A stretch of DNA of 64,000 bases from Microcebus murinus (Eukaryota > Chordata > Mammalia > Primates > Cheirogaleidae). Under the pieces are notes generated by a model. It was not told the DNA's origin, did no database searches, and saw nothing but the letters and a program-made list of their open reading frames with translations. The number at the start of each line of letters is the position of its first letter. Position 1 is the stretch's first letter. The DNA lies in contig NC_134110.1 of NCBI RefSeq assembly GCF_040939455.1, positions 1,868,001-1,932,000 of the forward strand, given 5' to 3'. The translations under genes were made by a program, and so were the position numbers. Below, piece after piece: positions 45,500 through 55,920 of the stretch.

Positions 45500-46500
45500 C
45501 ATCCTGCTCCCTCCCCCCACAGCCCCAGAACCTGGGAGTGTGACTAGAGTTGCATTAAATTGAATTTTCTTTAAAGGAAAAACAGGAATTGCTGGGCTTG
45601 GATATTTTGCCAGCCCTCACTGCTAAAGAAAGGGGGCTGTGTGGTTTCCAACACCTTGTGTTCACCCTACCACGGATATTCCCAATATTCCATGGAATAT
45701 TGCCCTCCCGACCCAGGGTTATGGTGATGGCTGAACACACCCAGAGCTGGACAGATGAGGTTTACAGTGATTGAATAATCACCTGTACTCACAGCCCAGA
45801 GTCGGGGGGAGGATCCACATGCCACACAGGGCCACATGGGGGTTGAGTTCGGGAACAGAGTGAACAAACAGGGGCTGTGGGAGGCAGGCTTTGCCGTGTT
45901 AAGAGAGTGGGGTGCCCTCTGTTTCCCATGGGAGGATAAGATTGACTTGCTGAGTAATCCTGCAGGCTGGCAGGGAACCCAGCCTAGACTCGGGGCTAAG
46001 CAGGAACTGTGCCTGGGCCTCCTGATCAGCCAGGTCGTTTGGTTGGGACCTCGTCTGTGGGAGCAGAATGGGGAGGAGAACTTGCAGGGAGGCCGCCTGA
46101 GGCTCTCCCGGTCTCCCCAGCTGCCAGGGCAGCACATAATACTGGGCCTTAATTTGGGGCCTTCTGCCACCACATTGGTCATTTGCATTTTTTCACAAAG
46201 TTCCCCAGCACTGCAGCTCTTGTCCCCTTTGCAGCATCTCCCAACTGGTTCACATGGTAACTGCTCCGCTATCCAGTGCTCCCATGGAGTTCTGGGTGTG
46301 ATTCCACGGCAAATGTAGGCTCCCAGGAGTACAGGCTCTGGAAATGAGATACCTACCTCGATTTTTTTCTTGGACATCCTCATTCTATGAGAATAATATT
46401 CGCCCTGTCCCTCAAGGTTCTTTCCCAGAAAAATGACTCAGGGGAGGTGTAGGCGGGACTCTGACCTTACTACCTGGCCTCTTTGCCTTGGAAATAAAAA
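45500..46500. other. Unidentified 1-kb block of higher GC, long open frames on both strands
   Basis: The block stands out from its AT-rich neighbours. It holds a 238-codon minus-strand frame (45667-46383) and a 160-codon plus-strand frame (45836-46318), a perfect 20-bp palindrome at 45683-45702 (centre CCATGG), and an AATAAA near its right edge (about 46492). I do not recognise the protein translations. An ERV LTR or internal fragment, or another interspersed repeat, seems likelier than a host gene, but I cannot show it. Confidence 0.45.
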
Positions 46501-46599
46501 GTAAGAGATCTGGGTTTCCTCTTCCTATCTGTTCCTATGGTTATCTTAAAATTATAAAGTCAGACCAGTTGTGTTAACAAAATTTTAAGATTTAGAAAT

Positions 46600-46965
46600 T
46601 TTATTGATTTTTTAAATTTTTACATTTTTATTAATATATAATATTTTATATATTTATAGAGTATATGTGATTTTTTTTACAGGCATATAATACCACTTTG
46701 AGTATTTAACATTTTTATGTGTTGGGTACAATTCAAGTCCTCTCTTTTAACTACTTGGAAATACACAATACTTTGTTGTTTAACTGCAGTCTACTCTGTG
46801 TCAAATAATAGAACTTAGACCTTTTGTCTACCTGTATGTTTGTACCCACTATCCTACTTCCCTTCATCCCCCCTTCACCCACCCACCCTTCCCACCACTA
46901 GAATCTATCATTCTATTCTCCACTTTTATGAGATCAACTTTTAAAAATAATTTTAGAAAATTTTA
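46600..46965 (-). mobile_element. L1 3'UTR, antisense
   Basis: 'tttttaaatttttacatttttattaatatataatattttatatatttatagagtatatgtgatttttttt', 'tactttgttgtttaactgcagtctactctgtgtcaaataatagaac', 'cctacttcccttcatcccccc' and 'ccactagaatctatcattctattctccacttttatgagatcaactttt' follow the antisense L1 3'UTR order. Confidence 0.8.
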
Positions 46966-47819
46966 TCTCATGATAAACCTGGGCTTTTAAAATCGTTATA
47001 TTGCTAAGGACTCAAAAATCCTATTCTGAATCCTACTCCATCAACTACATATTTATTTATTTCTTATTTTTATTTATGCAACAATCTTAAACCTCCATGG
47101 GAGAAAAGGAATAAGTCATATAAAAGGAAACACAACAGGGATAAGCATATTAACACATCTCAATTTTGAGAGATGCATATATATTCTCATAACTATGAAC
47201 AGAAAATCTAATAGAATATATGTCAAATTGTTAACAAGGCTTTATCTGTTAAAGAAGTAGATGGAAAAAAGAAGTAGATGGAGGATTTTTTTAAACTGTA
47301 CCTATCACAGCATTATGTTAACTGAGTATTTTAAAAGCAGTGCTTGCCTTTAAATAGTATATCATGGTTTATTTGGAAATTTTTCTTATTTCTTAGTGGT
47401 CCAGAAAATAATGGTGCAACTTATAACTGAAGACATCTTAGAGTCAACGAAATAGTACACTTGTTGGTGTTTGATAATCATTCTCAAATTAGTCCTTTTT
47501 TGGTAAATATCACAACTAGCATGGGCACTTATGGCACTTTTCTCTCCAATAAGCAGCTAATTGAATGCACATTCACCCAACAAAGAATTGATTTTCAATT
47601 AGATCTGCATTTCTGATGGTTGTAGCCTTTCTCTTATATGGGATTACAATGTTCTCCCTTTTTTCCATAAAGAAAAATACTTTTTTCTTGTTTTTAAAAT
47701 TAATATGTATTTGTTGCCCAAAACAAACAAACGAAAAAAGTACAAATGTGGAAAAGGCAAGCGCTATCATTTGGATTATCTCTTTTCAGATATCTGCGTA
47801 CATATGTATTATATGTGCC
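46966..47819. other. AT-rich sequence, no confident call
   Basis: A direct repeat 'aagaagtagatggaaaaaagaagtagatgga' occurs at about 47255-47282. Parts may be decayed L1. No gene seen. Confidence 0.4.
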
Positions 47820-48170
47820 TGATATTTTAAAAATAAGGTCATGGTGTACATGTTATTGTTATATGGATACATGCAATGTATTGTTTTTTATAACAATGAG
47901 AAAATGGCAACGGATCAATATCCATCAATAGAACGACTAGATCAATTATGATACAGGGGAAACTAAGGGACCGTTAGAAGTGATGACCTAGAGCTAAAGG
48001 TACTCAAATGAAATGACGTTTACATGTATTACTTTTTGTTTTCATACAGTCTCATTCATGCCATGTTCCTTGGAGTGTGTGAGAACGAAATGGAGAATAA
48101 TGCTGAAAAAAACTTGCTAATTTCAGGAACTTGCGAATAGGAAAAAAAAAAAATGGGTAGGAGGAAATGA
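47820..48170 (+). mobile_element. Old L1 3' region, sense (tentative)
   Basis: 'caacggatcaatatccatcaatagaacgactagatcaattatgatacagg' and 'acgtttacatgtattactttttgttttc' fit sense old L1 (aatgtccatcaatagaggaatggataaataaattatggtacat). Confidence 0.5.
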
Positions 48171-48249
48171 CACTCATTTAAAAATGAGTAATAAAGAGCC
48201 AAAATAAGTTTGTTTTAGTAGAGAGCAAAAATGTGTAGGTAGAAACTTT

Positions 48250-48450
48250 TTGTTTGAACCCTAAGCTAGTTCTAAGAGCCATTAGCAGCGCTGAGCACGG
48301 TCGTGTTTCAGGCATGACACGAAGTGATGTTTACATATCACTTCTTTCAATTATTGGGGCAACTTTATTTCCACTTTATAGATGGGCAATTGGACATTTT
48401 CTTCTGTATTTGGTGATTCCCAGTGAGGGCGAGCTGTGGGATAGTAACCC
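48250..48450 (-). mobile_element. MIR SINE, antisense (tentative)
   Basis: 'agcgctgagcacggtcgtgtttcaggcatgacacgaagtgatgtttacatatc' and 'ggggcaactttatttccactttatagatgggcaattggaca' match the antisense MIR tail and core order. Confidence 0.55.
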
Positions 48451-48540
48451 CGGAGCATGAGCTGTGCACGTTTGTCCAAAGTGGCGCAGAAGGAAGCCAG
48501 AGAAGCGCTGCTAGGAACAGACTTAAAAAGACAATGAAAG

Positions 48541-48562
48541 TTGTTTTTTTTTTTTTTTTTTT
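48541..48562 (+). repeat. T run
   Basis: An uninterrupted run of about 20 T. Confidence 0.9.
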
Positions 48563-48699
48563 CAGAACAAAGAGGTGAAAGTGTAAGAATAAGCAAGGTC
48601 ACCACTGGCAAATAGATACAAGTTAAATGAACCCTCAGTTCCTTTATGTTGCAGTTAAAAGCAAATATCTCTCCTATGTTCTTCTTGGATATCTGATTA

Positions 48700-48890
48700 T
48701 TTGAGTTTAAAATTTGAAAGCAGACAAACCTGAGTTCGAACCTAGCTCTGCTTGCTGTTCGTCTCCTTGGGACCTTGGCAAAGTCACACAAATTTTCCAC
48801 TTTGCATTCATGAATTGAAGATCTGTCTCCCGGGGACACTAAAAGGACTAAAGGACTCCTTGTGCACAGTGCCCAGTTCAAAACCTGCCC
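48700..48890 (+). mobile_element. MIR SINE, sense
   Basis: 'gaaagcagacaaacctgagttcgaacctagctctgcttgctgttcgtctccttgggaccttggcaaagtcacacaaattttccactttgcattcatgaattgaaga' keeps the MIR core, including the B-box word GAGTTCGAACC. Confidence 0.85.
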
Positions 48891-48939
48891 CACAGGGCTT
48901 CCTCTGATACTGATTTTTAATCAAAAATTTTATGAAGCC

Positions 48940-49560
48940 CGCTCATGATCATAGCAGCATTATTCACAGTAGCCAAAAGGTGGAGGAAGCACTCAAGTGT
49001 TCACTGAGGGATGAATGGATAAAGGAAATGTGGGGCACACACACTCGAGGGAATATTATTCAGCTTTGAAAAGGAAGGAAATTCTGGCATATGCTACAGC
49101 GGCGCTCAGCCTTTTTGGCACCAGGGACCAGTGTCATGGAAGACAGTTTTTCCGTGGCCCGGGTCGGGGAGAGCAGGGAGGGGAGGGGAAGCAGAGCTGG
49201 GCGGCGACGTGAGCCATGGAGAGCGACCGCACCGGTGACCTCGAGAACATTATGCTGAGCGACATGAGCCAGCCACAGAGACAAATACTGTGCGATTCCA
49301 CTTATGGGAGGAGCCCAGGGTAGTCAAATTTGTAGAAACAGGAAGTAGAAAGGTGGTTGCCAGATGCCGGGGAAGGGAGGAACTGGGAGTTGTTTAACGG
49401 GTGCAGAGTTTCAGTTTTGCAAAACAAAGAGAGTTTTGGAGACTGGTTGCACAACAATGTGACTGTACTTGATTAACCCTGTGAACTGTACACTTACAAA
49501 TGGTTATGATGGTAAATTTTATGTCATGTGTATTTTACCACAATTAAAAGAAAACCATTG
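48940..49560 (+). mobile_element. Old L1 (L1M) 3' end, sense, with a nested MER1
   Basis: 'ctcatgatcatagcagcattattcacagtagccaaaaggtgga', 'gggaatattattcagctttgaaaaggaaggaaattctgg', then after the insertion 'gaacattatgctgagcgacatgagccagccacagagacaaatactgtgcgattccacttatggg', 'aggtggttgccagatgccgggg', 'gtgaactgtacacttacaaatggttatgatggtaaattttatg' are the L1M ORF2 end and 3'UTR in order. Confidence 0.92.
49097..49225 (-). mobile_element. MER1-type hAT element, antisense, truncated, inside L1
   Basis: It begins 'cagcggcgctcagcctttttggcaccagggaccagtgtcatggaagacagtttttccgtgg', the complement of the MER1 terminal region, then jumps to 'gcagagctgggcggcgacgtgagccatggagagcg', an interior MER1 phrase, and stops without the far terminal repeat. 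Internal deletion and truncation. Confidence 0.75.
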
Positions 49561-49692
49561 CAAAACCATGACACATTTCATATATTTTTAAAAGTTACCT
49601 TATAAGGTGGTGTCAGTTAAATAAACCATAGCAGATGCATCTCTTTTTTAATGTCCCCCACCACTATTGTGGCTCTACCAATTTCTATTTCT

Positions 49693-49858
49693 TTTTTCTT
49701 TTTTTTTTTGAGACAGAGTCTCACTTTGTTGCTAGGCTAGAGTGAGTGCCATGGAGTCAGCCTGGCTCACAGCAACCTCAGACTCCTGGGCTCAAGTAAT
49801 CCTCCTGCCTCAGCCTCCTGAGTAGCTGGGACTACAGGCATGTACCACCATGCCCAGC

Positions 49859-49895
<37 letters not shown>

Positions 49896-50039
49896 TGGCC
49901 AATTAATTTGTTTCTATTTATAGTAGAGACGGGGGTCTTGCTCTTGCTCAGGTTGGTTTCGAACTCCAGAGCTCAAAGGATCCGCCCGCCTCGGCCTCCC
50001 AGAGAGCTAGGATTACAGGCATGAGCCACCGCGCCCGGC
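49693..50039 (-). mobile_element. Strepsirrhine-type Alu, antisense, with TA-expanded linker
   Basis: 'tgagacagagtctcactttgttgctaggctagagtgagtgccatggagtcagcctggctcac' through 'ggattacaggcatgagccaccgcgcccggcc'. The linker has (TA)n at about 49865-49890, then TTAATTGGCCAATTAA. CCAATTTCTATTTCT at 49678-49692 and 50040-50054 is an exact target duplication. Confidence 0.98.
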
Positions 50040-50054
50040 CCAATTTCTATTTCT

Positions 50055-51205
50055 ATACCTAATATTTTCCATATTTTCCACAATTCAAAACCATTTTATT
50101 TTGCCCATGGATGTTTATGTCTCTCTTCTCTTTGCTATATTTGTGTCTCTGACTCTGCCTCCTCTCACTGTTTTTGTGTTTGCCGGCTATATCTTTGCCT
50201 ATTGTTTTTCCTTTTAATATTCTTGGATTTTGCTTTGAAATACCTCTTTTTAAAAAACACATGGGTCAAATTTGGTTTTTTTGCCCGCTCAAGAGAATTT
50301 TGTCACTTAATAGTTGGTTTTCAGATTTATGTGTGTATTTTCAGAGTTGATGTGTTTTGTCATTTTTAATACTTACTGTCTTTGATGCGTCATTACTCTC
50401 TCTTTTGTTGCTACCCCTTTGCTAATGGGCTATGTTTCCTTTCAATTCTTTAATGATTTTGAAAAGTTGCAGCTCACTTTTATTCTCCATGTGGTTACTA
50501 AAACTTAGCCATTATTCCATCAGGGGTCGCAAACTGGTGAAATTCTTTATCAGTATTAATAGAAATAATTCTATAAAGAAAACTTTCCTCCATCAGTTAT
50601 TTGTCCTAAGGTAAAGTTTGCATGGCAAGGACAGGATAAACGCTTGTGTGCTTCCCTGATCCATTTGTTTCCATACTAATGAGTTCCCTAGCATCTTTCA
50701 AAGATGACCAATATCTTTTAAAAATATTGTTATAAGCACATGGATTTTAATATATCTGGCATGTTTTTGATGTATTGCAATTATTCTTGCGGTTGCTCAA
50801 ATTTTCCCATCTTTGCCTGGTAAGAGCCACTTCACTTTGGCCTCTGAGTTTTTCTGACACCACTGTGTTTTCTGGAGGTGTTGGGAGAGAGGCAGAGGTG
50901 CTGGGGAGACGGGCGAGGGCAGGGCCATTCATGCCAGAGTCACCGTCCCGGTGTCATCCCGAGGGCACAGACACCCACAGGAGAGGCTGAGGCAAGGGAT
51001 GATGTGCAGCAGAGCCGGGGTGGAATTTCAGCTGGATTTCGCAGAGACCCGTCTCGGAAATAGAGTCAGGGGCACATTATCAGATCCCACAAACCCGTGC
51101 AGTTTGGACAAAGACAGAGCACGCTTTTATTAACTTTCCAAGCTTCTCCTAACAAAACGGAAACTTGAAAGCTGCACCTGCTCTTTTCTCAGTGGTTATC
51201 TAGGG
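50055..51205. other. Unique sequence
   Basis: AT-rich to about 50780, then mixed. No repeat or gene I can defend. Confidence 0.45.
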
Positions 51206-51496
51206 CAGTGCCGCTCGAAGTGGGGTCTGTGAACCGAGTGACTCTGTGAACTATTTGTCACTGGTGTGCACTGTGCTAAATATAGGAATTGAGAGTCTTA
51301 GAACTTTTATAGCAGTCTGACACAATGAGTAATTTTATGTCTGCTTCGTCTAAAACATTTTTAAAACCAGGGTTTATTTCATACTTTTTAAATTTCATTT
51401 TTCTAATCATTCACTTTTGTTATATTTTCCAAATAATGGGTCAGTCATGAATTGGGGGGAAATCCTACTTTTGTCTACAGAGTTTGAGAAGCACTG
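51206..51496 (+). mobile_element. hAT-Charlie-type transposon, old
   Basis: 291 bp with ends CAGTGCCGCTCGAAGT and AGTTTGAGAAGCACTG, diverged hAT terminal inverted repeats. The 8-bp flanks ATCTAGGG and ATGTAGAA agree at 5 of 8. The 5' part reads 'gtggggtctgtgaaccgag', as in Charlie-group elements. Confidence 0.75.
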
Positions 51497-53320
51497 ATGT
51501 AGAAAACTTTCTAATAGCTCCTGACTGCACCAAATTGAGAGCCCACGGTTAATTGTACATGGTGACTTTAAATACTCATTTGGAAGTCATTTGGTAAGAC
51601 ATTCACATATAAAAAAGGTTATGCTAGCAAATAACAGATGAAATGTAAAAGCAATTATATTTGCGACATAGCATGCATTTATAGTCATTGTTAAGTAGTT
51701 CTGTGTTTCAGATTACAAACTTGAAATTGCAGAAGAGGAAAAATGCCACATATGTGATGCCCGGATTTTATCCATTCCATAAACACAAGTCAACCTGCTT
51801 GTTTTTACAAGCACACATGGAAAATGTATTCCATTAGCATAAATTATGTATGCAGACGAAAATGTGCACTCACTCTTCTTAATAGCCCTTATAAATCTGA
51901 CACACCCGTGCCTAAGTTTCCAAGAAATGCATGTGGTAGAAACATAATTAATCAGGGTCCATTTTTGTCAGCTACCAGGAGTCAGGGCAAAGCCAAGCCA
52001 TTGACTTTGCTGCTTTTGAAGGGCCTTTGTATGTCACCCTTGCTAATAAAGTTGGAGGACATATTAAGGCTAGAAGCGTGGCTGGCTCCGGGAAGAACGA
52101 GATTTAGCGGTGCTGGTGTGGAGCCGTCAGATTGGATGGAAAAACTCACTTTGGGGACCCGCCATTTACGTTTGTCCCAATTTCTCCTCTGAAAATATGT
52201 TCAACAACACACAGATGGTGCCGGCTCAGGAAGAAGTGAGCCCACGACACATTCCGATTTCCTCATCCACCAGAAAGAGAAAATGCACTGGAGAGATTTT
52301 ACTCTCCAAAAAATTAAATTGCATACAACTATTTGAAGACTAAATATATTAAAGCAATTAAACATGGTCAATTTTCCAAAGTTTACAGGATACTATAGTC
52401 TTCTCTGGAGAGACACGGCACAGGACTCCCTCGGCAGGGAGGTGGAGTCTCCCACCCCCCAGAGAGCTCAGGGAGCAGTTACCAGAGGGACACTGGATCC
52501 CCCGGTTTGTGCCACGTGGTCTCCCTGATTTAGATAGACCATACGATAAGTCAACTTAGGTATGTATTATATCATGATTAAATTCAATGAGGTGGCTACA
52601 TCATGCATAAGCAGCACAACCAGTTGGATGATTCCTTTCCTGTCACTGCTCAGGCCCCTGTTCTGTGATTACGGGACTGCCGGCAGCAGGTGTACACAAG
52701 GGCCGCAGTCATGAAGGCACTTCCACGTGCATTATCTCACTGGACCATGTATTGACCTCGAGTTCCAAATTGAATACTTTCTGTAGCAAATGACTTAAAA
52801 AATAGAAATTGTATTGGCTTTCTTGTTGGAAATCCTGAGTTGGAGTGGGCTTTAAGAATGACAGGAACAGAGCTCCACTTATCTCTGATGATCTCAGCAC
52901 CCCTCTTTGTCCAGAGGTTGAGTTCCCTCATTGCCCCAAGACAGCTCTGATAACGCACAAGGCCCGTGGCTTCTTTATTCAAACCATGGAGGCAGAGATG
53001 AGCCTCTCATCCCTCTAAAGAATGAAGAACCTCCCTAGAATATTATCGGCCAAAATTGGATTGCTCATTCCATTCTTGAATAAATCACTGGAAGGAGGGA
53101 TAGAGTTACCACAAATGCCTTTGACAAGCATCATTTTAAAAGAAATCCTATTTTTTGTTGTTGTTCAAAGACTGCAATAAATAAGTACAGTTTATGGTTA
53201 AAAAATGCACAGACATATTAACACACATATAAACCAAACATATTCTCCTTCCTTCCTTTTTATTCTACTCCATCCAAATTGATTTTAGATAAATTATGAT
53301 CATAGACATTCTGGCTTAAT
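51497..53320. other. Repeat-free tract, candidate conserved noncoding DNA at 51540-52100
   Basis: No transposon is recognised over 1.8 kb. The 51540-52100 part is AT-biased and CpG-poor with words such as GCATTTATAG, CATAATTAATCAGG and GGCCTTTGTATG. A 122-codon plus frame (51824-52192) has no family resemblance. Confidence 0.4.
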
Positions 53321-53335
53321 ACCTCCCATGTTTTT

Positions 53336-53660
53336 TTTTTTTTTGAGACAGAGTCTCGCTTTGTTGCCCAGGCTAGAGTGCGTGCCGTGGCGTCAGCCTA
53401 GCTCACAGCAACCTCAAACTCCTGGGCTCGAGTGATCCTTCTGCCTCAGCCTCCCAGGTAGCTGGGACTACAGGCATGCACCACCATGCCCGGCTAATTT
53501 TTTATATATATATCAGTTGGCCAATTAATTTCTTTCTATTTATAGTAGAGAGGGGGTCTCGCTCTTGCTCAGGCTGGTTTTGAACTCCTGACCTTGAGCA
53601 ATCCGCCCGCCTCGGCCTCCCAAGAGCTAGGATTACAGGCGTGAGCCACAGCGCCCGGCC
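53336..53660 (-). mobile_element. Strepsirrhine-type Alu, antisense
   Basis: 'tgagacagagtctcgctttgttgcccaggctagagtgcgtgccgtggcgtcagcctagctcac' through 'ggcgtgagccacagcgcccggcc', with linker 'tatatatatcagttggccaattaatttc'. ACCTCCCATGTTTTT at 53321-53335 and 53661-53675 is an exact target duplication. Confidence 0.98.
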
Positions 53661-53909
53661 ACCTCCCATGTTTTTAAATGCAAGTTTTATTTGTCAATAA
53701 GCTACTGAAAACATCCCAAAGCCAGTAGGGTGATGTTCTGGAAACAGGGTTTATATTTGAGAATATCAAATAGGGGTCACTATTTGATCATCAAATAGAA
53801 GCCACAGGAATAGATTATTCATCAAAGTGCATGGAGACTTAATAAACAAGCTTTTCAAAACTATATAAGTATATTATGTATAACTTTTAACATTAAATTT
53901 GAAAATGTG

Positions 53910-54840
53910 ATGAAGATGTAAGATTTTAAAAAGAGGCCATAACTAATAACTTTCCAAAATAGGCCCTAGATGAGTTCACCAGTGGATTCTACCAAATATT
54001 TAAGGAAGAAATTACAGCACTTCTCTATAATATCTTTCAGAGGATAGAAGCAGAAGCAGAGAGAATACTTTCTATATGGTCATTCTATGTGGTCAACACT
54101 ATCCTAATAGCAAAACCAGACAAAAACATTACAAGAAGAAAAAAAAAGCCCTACAGACCAACATATCTCACGAACATATACCCAAATATCTTCCACAAAA
54201 TATTATCCAATCTAATTCAACAACATATGAAATGAATTATATGCCGTGACCAAGTGTGATTTAATGCAGGTATACAAGCTGGTTCAACATTCAAAAATCA
54301 ATTCATGTAATCCATTCACATCAACAGGCTAAAAAATAATCACTTGATAATCAGTAGATGCATAAAAAGCATTTGACAAAATCCAACACCAATTCATAGT
54401 TTAAAAAAAAAACTCTCAGTAAACTGGAATAAAGGGAAAGTCCCTCAACTTAATAAAGAATATCTACAAAAATCCTACAACTGACATCATACTTGATGGT
54501 GAGGAACACAAAGCTTTTCTGCCAAGATCAAGAAGGCAAAGACGTCTCCTCTCCCCACTCCTTTGCAAGATTGTTCTAGAAGTACTGTCCAATGCAATGA
54601 CACAAGAAAACAGAATAAAACACATACAGATCGAGAAGGAAAAAACAAAACTTTATTCACAGATGACACAATCATTCGTGTAGAAAATCTAAAAGAATTG
54701 CCCCCCAAGCCCCTGAAACTAATAAGCAATTATAGCAAGGTTGGAGTTAATAAGCTTCATACACAAAGCCAATTGCCTTCCTTTACACCAGCAATGAACA
54801 GGTGGAATCTGAAATTAAAATACAATGTAATTTTTTTCAT
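53910..54840 (+). mobile_element. L1 ORF2 reverse-transcriptase remnant, sense
   Basis: 'gatgagttcaccagtggattctaccaaatatttaaggaagaaatt', 'aaaaagccctacagaccaac', 'ataatcagtagatgcataaaaagcatttgacaaaatccaacacc' and 'gacgtctcctctccccactcctttgcaag' follow L1 ORF2 through the RT domain. The open frame from 54563 includes LFTDDTIIRVENLKEL, where active L1 has FADD at the catalytic site, then KLISNYSKVG. Frames upstream are interrupted, so the element is dead. Confidence 0.9.
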
Positions 54841-54849
54841 TTTCTACTT

Positions 54850-55670
54850 TTTCTCAGATACTATAGATCACCTAAAGGCTGGCCCCTCCACTGGGGGCTA
54901 CACCTCTTTGCTTTGGTATGATGGTTTTACTTTTGACAGTTTCAACAAGGTGTGAGTTGTTGGAGGCACTTCACAGGGACCCTTTGACTTTTCTGTTTCC
55001 ATCTGGGGAGGGGCCTGAACCAAGCAAACTCATGTGTATTGACTAGGACCTGACCCACTCAACTCATTTGACATATTGATTTCTTTTATGTTTTTTCACT
55101 CATGGTTATATTACCATATTTGCCTCAGGGTGTTAAGAAGGGCCTCTCACAAACTATTCCACCAGCTGTCTGGTGGATGCCAGGGCGGCCAGTGGGGACT
55201 CCTGGGATGTGGAGAGGAAGAGGCTTTTGAGTCCCAGAGTGGGCTGCAGTCGGTAGACACTGGGCTCTTACAATGGCACGGTGCTGCAGGGGCTGAGGGC
55301 TCAGGGGAGGGGGCTGAGACCCAGCAGTGACTTCAGGGACCCCAGGCCACTGCCTGTACTGTCTCAGGGCCCGCAGGGAAGGGGCTCTCCTGAGGACTGC
55401 AGTGGTCCTGGTAGGGTGTGGGCCGCAGGGGTCTCTCATCGACCCTTTCCTGGGAACAGGGAGCCGCTGCAGCTCCAGCCAGGCCTGCAGAGCTGGCGGC
55501 CTCCTCTCCCACTCCTTCTGTGTCTTGGGTGTTTCCCGTGACTTCTTGTTCACTCCAGTGTTCTCTCTTTAATGTTCCATTCAAGGTGTGATTATCTAGT
55601 CACAGTGTTGGCTCTTTTTTTCTGGAGAAGCATAGTGTCCAATGCCTTCATTCAGCCATCTTGAAACCCC
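54850..55670 (-). mobile_element. L1 5'UTR, antisense, lineage-specific type
   Basis: Read on the minus strand it starts GGGGTTTCAAGATGGCTG at 55670, as primate L1 5' ends do. CAAGATGGC (55655-55663) is a YY1-type site in the usual place. Then comes GC-rich text to about 54850. The minus strand has open frames of 142 codons (55125-55553) and 83 codons (55333-55584) that resemble no protein I know. No ORF1 follows, so the fragment is 3'-truncated or rearranged. Confidence 0.75.
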
Positions 55671-55674
55671 TCAG

Positions 55675-55838
55675 AGTGCATTTAATCTTTTTAACAACCC
55701 TATAAAGTAGATACATTTATGATACTCAAATTTTTCTGATGCAATTAAGTAACTTGCCAACAGTTAGCAAGTAGCATTTGGAACTTAAACCTGAGTTTGT
55801 CTGACATCAAATTCTGTGTGCTTAACCACCAAGTTACA
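55675..55838 (-). mobile_element. MIR SINE, antisense
   Basis: 'gcatttaatctttttaacaaccctataaagtagatacatttatgatactc', 'aagtaacttgccaacagttagcaagtagcatttggaacttaaacctgagtttgtctgacatcaaattctgtgtgcttaacca' give the antisense MIR core in order. Confidence 0.85.
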
Positions 55839-55845
55839 GGGTGAG

Positions 55846-55846
<1 letters not shown>

Positions 55847-55908
<62 letters not shown>

Positions 55909-55920
55909 TATATATATATT
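55847..55920. repeat. (TA)n(CA)n(TA)n compound microsatellite
   Basis: About 23 TA units, then about 8 CA units, then about 6 TA units. It directly follows the antisense MIR. Confidence 0.97.
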
